64,000 nt of DNA, taken from Exiguobacterium sp. s146. GTDB lineage: Bacteria; Bacillota; Bacilli; Exiguobacteriales; Exiguobacteriaceae. A model generated the notes under the pieces. That model did not search any database and had not been told where the DNA came from. It was given only the letters and a program-made list of their open reading frames with translations. The position numbers and the translations under genes were made by a program. The stretch lies in the NCBI RefSeq assembly GCF_018618415.1, contig NZ_JACSMA010000001.1:372001-436000 (forward strand), given 5' to 3'. Within the stretch, counting starts at the first letter, position 1, and each line of letters begins with the position of its first letter. Shown here piece after piece: positions 60,778-64,000 of this stretch.

Positions 60778-63519
60778 ATGAAGAAATGGCACTATTTACT
60801 CTTATTCGTCGCACTGTTATTCGTGATGTTCCCGATGGGTCAAGCGAATGCGACATCGAAGTTCGAGCTGGGCACGCTGCTCGAACAAGAAGTGAAGACG
60901 ATTGAAGGGTCTTCCTTCTATTTAGATTATCAAGACGGATTCACGCGTCTTCATGATGTAAAGCGACAAACCGTCGTACCGATCGATTTCAACGACAATC
61001 TGACGGCGGATCGGTCGTATGATGAAGATGGGGCGTATGGAGATTTCTATACGTTCAAGCCGAGCCTAGATGGCGAAGCGTTCATGGCGACGCATCATCG
61101 GACCGGGGATATGATTCATGTTAATCGTGATGGAGCGACCCGCGAATTCGTCCCGCCGTTCGATACAGAATCGATTCGACTTATCACGTATGATGTGAGT
61201 CGTGACATCATGCTGTGGGAGAACAAAGTCTCGAAGCAACTCGTAATGACTGATTCGGAGGGCGTCAAAAAATGGGAACGTGCTCTTTCGGATCGCGAAC
61301 AAGTGATGTTGGCGACAAACGCGAATGAACTTGTCGTTGCGGACACGTACTCGGACGTCCTGCATCATCTGAATCCAGATACAGGCGAGACCATCGAGAC
61401 AGTCAAGATGCCGAATACGGTGACAGCGGTGTTTGCTGAACCTACGACAGATCATCTTCTGTTAGATGGAGTTAGTGACTTATACGTGTACGATTGGAAG
61501 CAACGTACCATCACGACACTGGATTTGAAAAATCAGTCGCTCTATGAAATCGAGTCGTTTACTTATCAAAACGGCACATACTACGCGATGACTGAGTTCG
61601 ATTATTTGGTCACCATCGATTTAGCGACGAAGACATTGAACAAATTACGACTAGATTCGTTCAATTCACGGCTTGACTATAAACTGTTGCACGGAGGCTA
61701 CTTGCTTCGAAACGATCAGCGCTTATTGGCGGCAGAGCGTGCCCACCTGATTCCAGCTCAGCTATACACATCGCTGAAAGCTACGAAACCGACTGGTGAC
61801 GACAACTACTGGTTAGGCGAGCCGTATCAACTGATGGCGACCGTCGTGACAATCGACCGCGTCTACCATAAGGTCCCGGTTGCGTATTTGGAAGGGGATG
61901 TAGAAGTCGTCGACGCGACGCGCTCATTCGATGAAGGATACACGGTCCCATCGTTCGACGAGTCGTTCAGTTATGCGGTTCGATTCGGTAACCTCACGAG
62001 TAGCAGAGTTACCTTGAATCCGGTGACGAAAGTGCCGCTTCAAATCGAGACGTCGTTTGCCAACGGGCCGGTCGGTGAGATTACCGGTATGACTGCGCCG
62101 AACATGACGGTGTATGTAACATGTGAAAACAACAAATACGCGAGCTGTGACGGGTCGGTCACGGCCGATGAGACAGGACGTTTCAAGTTCTCACGCGGCA
62201 TTCTCTGGGGAAATCAAACAATCACGGTTTGGGCAGCAAATCACGCGACGTATGACCAAGCCACAAAAGCATCGGTCAAACAGACGTTCCAGATGAATGA
62301 ACCGACCGACACGAACATCGCCGAGGTGTTGACCGAGACGGCGATGGAAGGTGTGACGATTCGGACGAAACCAAATGCCCGAGTCGAAGTGCGCCAATTG
62401 TTCTCACCGACAAACTTTGAAGTTCGTGAAGTCAAGGCGGACGCGGCGGGAATCGCGAAGCTGACTGCGTACAATCGGGACAAGCCGATGTACTACCGTG
62501 TCATTTATCGCATTCTCGACACGAACAGTCAGTATGCCAATCTTTACGTATCAACAGATTATCCGGTGCCTGACGTCACATGGACGGAACCACCGAAGAC
62601 AGGTGATACGACCGTGACCGTTCATTATAACGGGACGCTCTCACCACTGCTCGCGGTTGCCCGAAATGGCAGAGATGAATCGGCAAAGCGTCTCGTTCCT
62701 GGGACGAACGTCATCGCCTTGAAAGGTCCACTATGGGAAGGACAGACGATTCGACTCATCGCTAGCTTCCGTCCGGAGCTCAGTAAAACGTTCGAACAAA
62801 TCGTAACGAGTGATGCGCCGAAGACGCTCAGCATCAAAGATGTGCTCGTCACATCGTCTACTTCAACGTTTACGGTATTGAAAGATACACCGGCCTACTT
62901 AAACTTCATCGTGAATGGGAAACCGATCTCATTCACTGAGGTTGGAAAAGACCGCTACCGGATCTCGGTGAAACCCGGCACGTCGGTCGCCGTCGAGTCG
63001 TCGATCGGGTCGAAGAAAAAGCGGACGACGTACAAAATCCCGACGGCCTCGTTGACGTCTTTCGCGCCGTCTGACGAAGTGAGCACGTGGAAAGGCAAGA
63101 CACTCCCGAACGCCACGGTCAACGTCAAGGTCGGGACGAAAGTGATCGGACGGACGAAGGCGAACTCGACCGGCAGCTATCAAGTGAAGTTCGCCCGTCA
63201 GCGCGCCGGCACGAAGCTCGTGTTCGAGGCGAAAGTCGGAGTTGCCCGTGACGCGAAGAGCGCGACCGTCAAAGCAGGCGTGCGTCCGACGGTGAGCACC
63301 GGCACGATTCGTTCGACGACGAAAGCGATTGCTGTTCGCTCGAACGTCCCGTACGGCACGGTGACGATTTATAACGGGAAGACGCTCGTCGCGAAGAAGA
63401 CGATCACATCGACTTCGACGAACGTGTCTATCAAACCGCAAAAACGGGGGTCGAAGTTGACGATTAAAGTCGTGACGCCGGCCAACCGAAGCGGCCAGAC
63501 CGTAAAGACCGTTTTATGA
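60778..63519 (+). CDS. Large secreted protein: propeller-like N-terminus, Ig-like C-terminus
   Basis: A 913-residue exported protein. The signal peptide ends near ANA (residue 26; WHYLLLFVALLFVMFPMGQ core). Residues 30-340 contain repeated four-strand blades with DxxTGxT-like turns (LNPDTGETIETVKMP, YVYDWKQRTITTLDL, TIDLATKTLNKLRL), suggesting a beta-propeller. Residues about 430-913 are tandem Ig-like domains (ITGMTAPNMTVYVTCEN, KTLPNATVNVKVGTKVIGRT, VRSNVPYGTVTIYNGKTL), related to the C-terminus of the 41755 protein. No cell-wall anchor motif is seen. A weak AAAAGGCAGG precedes ATG 60778. Function is unknown; adhesion or wall association is inference. Confidence 0.8.
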   Translation: MKKWHYLLLFVALLFVMFPMGQANATSKFELGTLLEQEVKTIEGSSFYLDYQDGFTRLHDVKRQTVVPIDFNDNLTADRSYDEDGAYGDFYTFKPSLDGEAFMATHHRTGDMIHVNRDGATREFVPPFDTESIRLITYDVSRDIMLWENKVSKQLVMTDSEGVKKWERALSDREQVMLATNANELVVADTYSDVLHHLNPDTGETIETVKMPNTVTAVFAEPTTDHLLLDGVSDLYVYDWKQRTITTLDLKNQSLYEIESFTYQNGTYYAMTEFDYLVTIDLATKTLNKLRLDSFNSRLDYKLLHGGYLLRNDQRLLAAERAHLIPAQLYTSLKATKPTGDDNYWLGEPYQLMATVVTIDRVYHKVPVAYLEGDVEVVDATRSFDEGYTVPSFDESFSYAVRFGNLTSSRVTLNPVTKVPLQIETSFANGPVGEITGMTAPNMTVYVTCENNKYASCDGSVTADETGRFKFSRGILWGNQTITVWAANHATYDQATKASVKQTFQMNEPTDTNIAEVLTETAMEGVTIRTKPNARVEVRQLFSPTNFEVREVKADAAGIAKLTAYNRDKPMYYRVIYRILDTNSQYANLYVSTDYPVPDVTWTEPPKTGDTTVTVHYNGTLSPLLAVARNGRDESAKRLVPGTNVIALKGPLWEGQTIRLIASFRPELSKTFEQIVTSDAPKTLSIKDVLVTSSTSTFTVLKDTPAYLNFIVNGKPISFTEVGKDRYRISVKPGTSVAVESSIGSKKKRTTYKIPTASLTSFAPSDEVSTWKGKTLPNATVNVKVGTKVIGRTKANSTGSYQVKFARQRAGTKLVFEAKVGVARDAKSATVKAGVRPTVSTGTIRSTTKAIAVRSNVPYGTVTIYNGKTLVAKKTITSTSTNVSIKPQKRGSKLTIKVVTPANRSGQTVKTVL

Positions 63520-63528
63520 TGTAGTGAG

Positions 63529-63560
63529 AAGGTGACTGATTTTTCAGTCATCTTTTTTTA
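63529..63560 (+). terminator. Terminator after propeller/Ig-like protein gene
   Basis: AAGGTGACTGA pairs with TCAGTCATCTT (one G-T pair), loop TTTT, followed by TTTTTATTTT. Confidence 0.82.
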
Positions 63561-63639
63561 TTTTGGTCAATCCACTTTAGATTCCTCGACGTCAAGACGA
63601 TATAGGAAGAAACGTTGCATGCGAGAGGGGAATATACAT

Positions 63640-64000
63640 ATGTCAGTGAAACAGAAGTGGATAGCGTTACGGAATCGTTTAAACGTCCAGCGCTTTCAAT
63701 GGAAACCGAAACAACGAAAGCCGAGCACGCGTGAAGGTAAACGAGTGACCGGCAAGAACCTGACCATCCGTCAAAAGCTGTGGGGACTCGTCATTCTCGC
63801 GCTCCTCATGGTCGCAGGTGTCGGTGGCTACTCGCTCTTGTCGCTCGCCGATGCGAACCGACAAGGTGATGATATCGTCAACAACTGGAACAAAGGGCTC
63901 GACTACGCCCACGAACTGAACACACTCGCGGCGAACTATCGCGCGCTCGAGCTCGAACACATCGTGACGGACGACACGGCCGCGAAAGAAGAATTGATGT
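63640..64000 (+). CDS. Methyl-accepting chemotaxis protein, 3' end outside window
   Basis: The first 120 codons of a transmembrane receptor. A basic cytosolic N-terminus of about 40 residues (VKQKWIALRNRLNVQRFQWK) is followed by LTIRQKLWGLVILALLMVAG, the first membrane helix with the usual preceding I-R/G-x-K-L motif. Next comes the start of a helical ligand domain of the 4HB type (SLADANRQGDDIVNNWNKGL). GAGAGGGG precedes ATG 63640. The HAMP and signalling domains lie beyond the edge, so the MCP assignment is by N-terminal pattern; a histidine kinase or cyclase with the same sensor is possible. Confidence 0.7.
   Translation, partial: MSVKQKWIALRNRLNVQRFQWKPKQRKPSTREGKRVTGKNLTIRQKLWGLVILALLMVAGVGGYSLLSLADANRQGDDIVNNWNKGLDYAHELNTLAANYRALELEHIVTDDTAAKEELM

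Overview
The window looks like chromosome from a Gram-positive Bacilli-type bacterium. Evidence: strong AAGGAGG-type Shine-Dalgarno sites, PTS sugar transporters with CcpA-type cre sites, a LicT/SacY-type antiterminator leader, Wzz and BY-kinase encoded as separate proteins, and a DUF1659/YvrJ/DUF2922 small-protein cluster. The moderately GC-rich backbone with this gene set would fit Exiguobacterium or a close relative, but that is inference. No rRNA, tRNA or CRISPR array was recognised.

Layout: (1) 1-9067 is a very AT-rich surface-polysaccharide cluster on the + strand (five glycosyltransferases, a nucleotide-sugar dehydrogenase, a Wzx flippase and an EpsG-like polymerase), cut by the left window edge. 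(2) 9081-15149 is an insertion-sequence graveyard. An old ISL3 relic is split by a 16-bp-IR element with an 8-bp target duplication. That element in turn holds an IS21 istB relic, a structurally complete ISL3 copy and an IS1182-type transposase tail. A galM relic, a lone serine-acetyltransferase-like gene and an istA relic follow. (3) 15150-17884 holds a tyrosine recombinase translationally coupled to a sigma-like protein, then an intact galM. (4) 17960-30931 is carbohydrate uptake: a sugar ABC transporter (binding protein plus two permeases, no ATPase), a PD-(D/E)XK protein, a DUF697 GTPase, a PTS-EIIBC/RpiR-regulator/NanE operon, and a beta-glucoside PTS plus 6-phospho-beta-glucosidase operon behind a RAT/terminator leader. 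Both PTS operons have a cre overlapping the promoter -35. (5) 31068-41616 is a second, GC-rich exopolysaccharide locus: NeuD-like acetyltransferase, HpcH-type aldolase plus 2-hydroxyacid dehydrogenase, two glycosyltransferases, a membrane protein, Wzz, BY-kinase, Wzx and initiating sugar transferase. (6) 41755-51860 has a large Ig-like surface protein, a DsbA-like lipoprotein, an icaADB-type PNAG operon without an adjacent icaC, a second UDP-glucose dehydrogenase, a DinB protein and small membrane proteins. (7) 51893-58493 holds two c-di-GMP phosphodiesterase-type EAL proteins with degenerate GGDEF domains flanking a LysM/SH3/NlpC-P60 cell-wall hydrolase. (8) 58509-64000 holds a histidine-kinase remnant, a MerR-like regulator, the YvrJ/DUF1659/DUF2922 cluster with a coupled 18-codon ORF, a second large secreted Ig-like protein, and the start of a chemotaxis receptor.

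Together the region is dominated by the cell surface: two polysaccharide pathways of contrasting base composition, PNAG-type biofilm polymer, large secreted proteins, wall hydrolase and c-di-GMP turnover, interleaved with catabolite-controlled sugar uptake. All start sites were chosen by ribosome-binding-site position where stated. Functions come from motif recognition by eye, without database searches.
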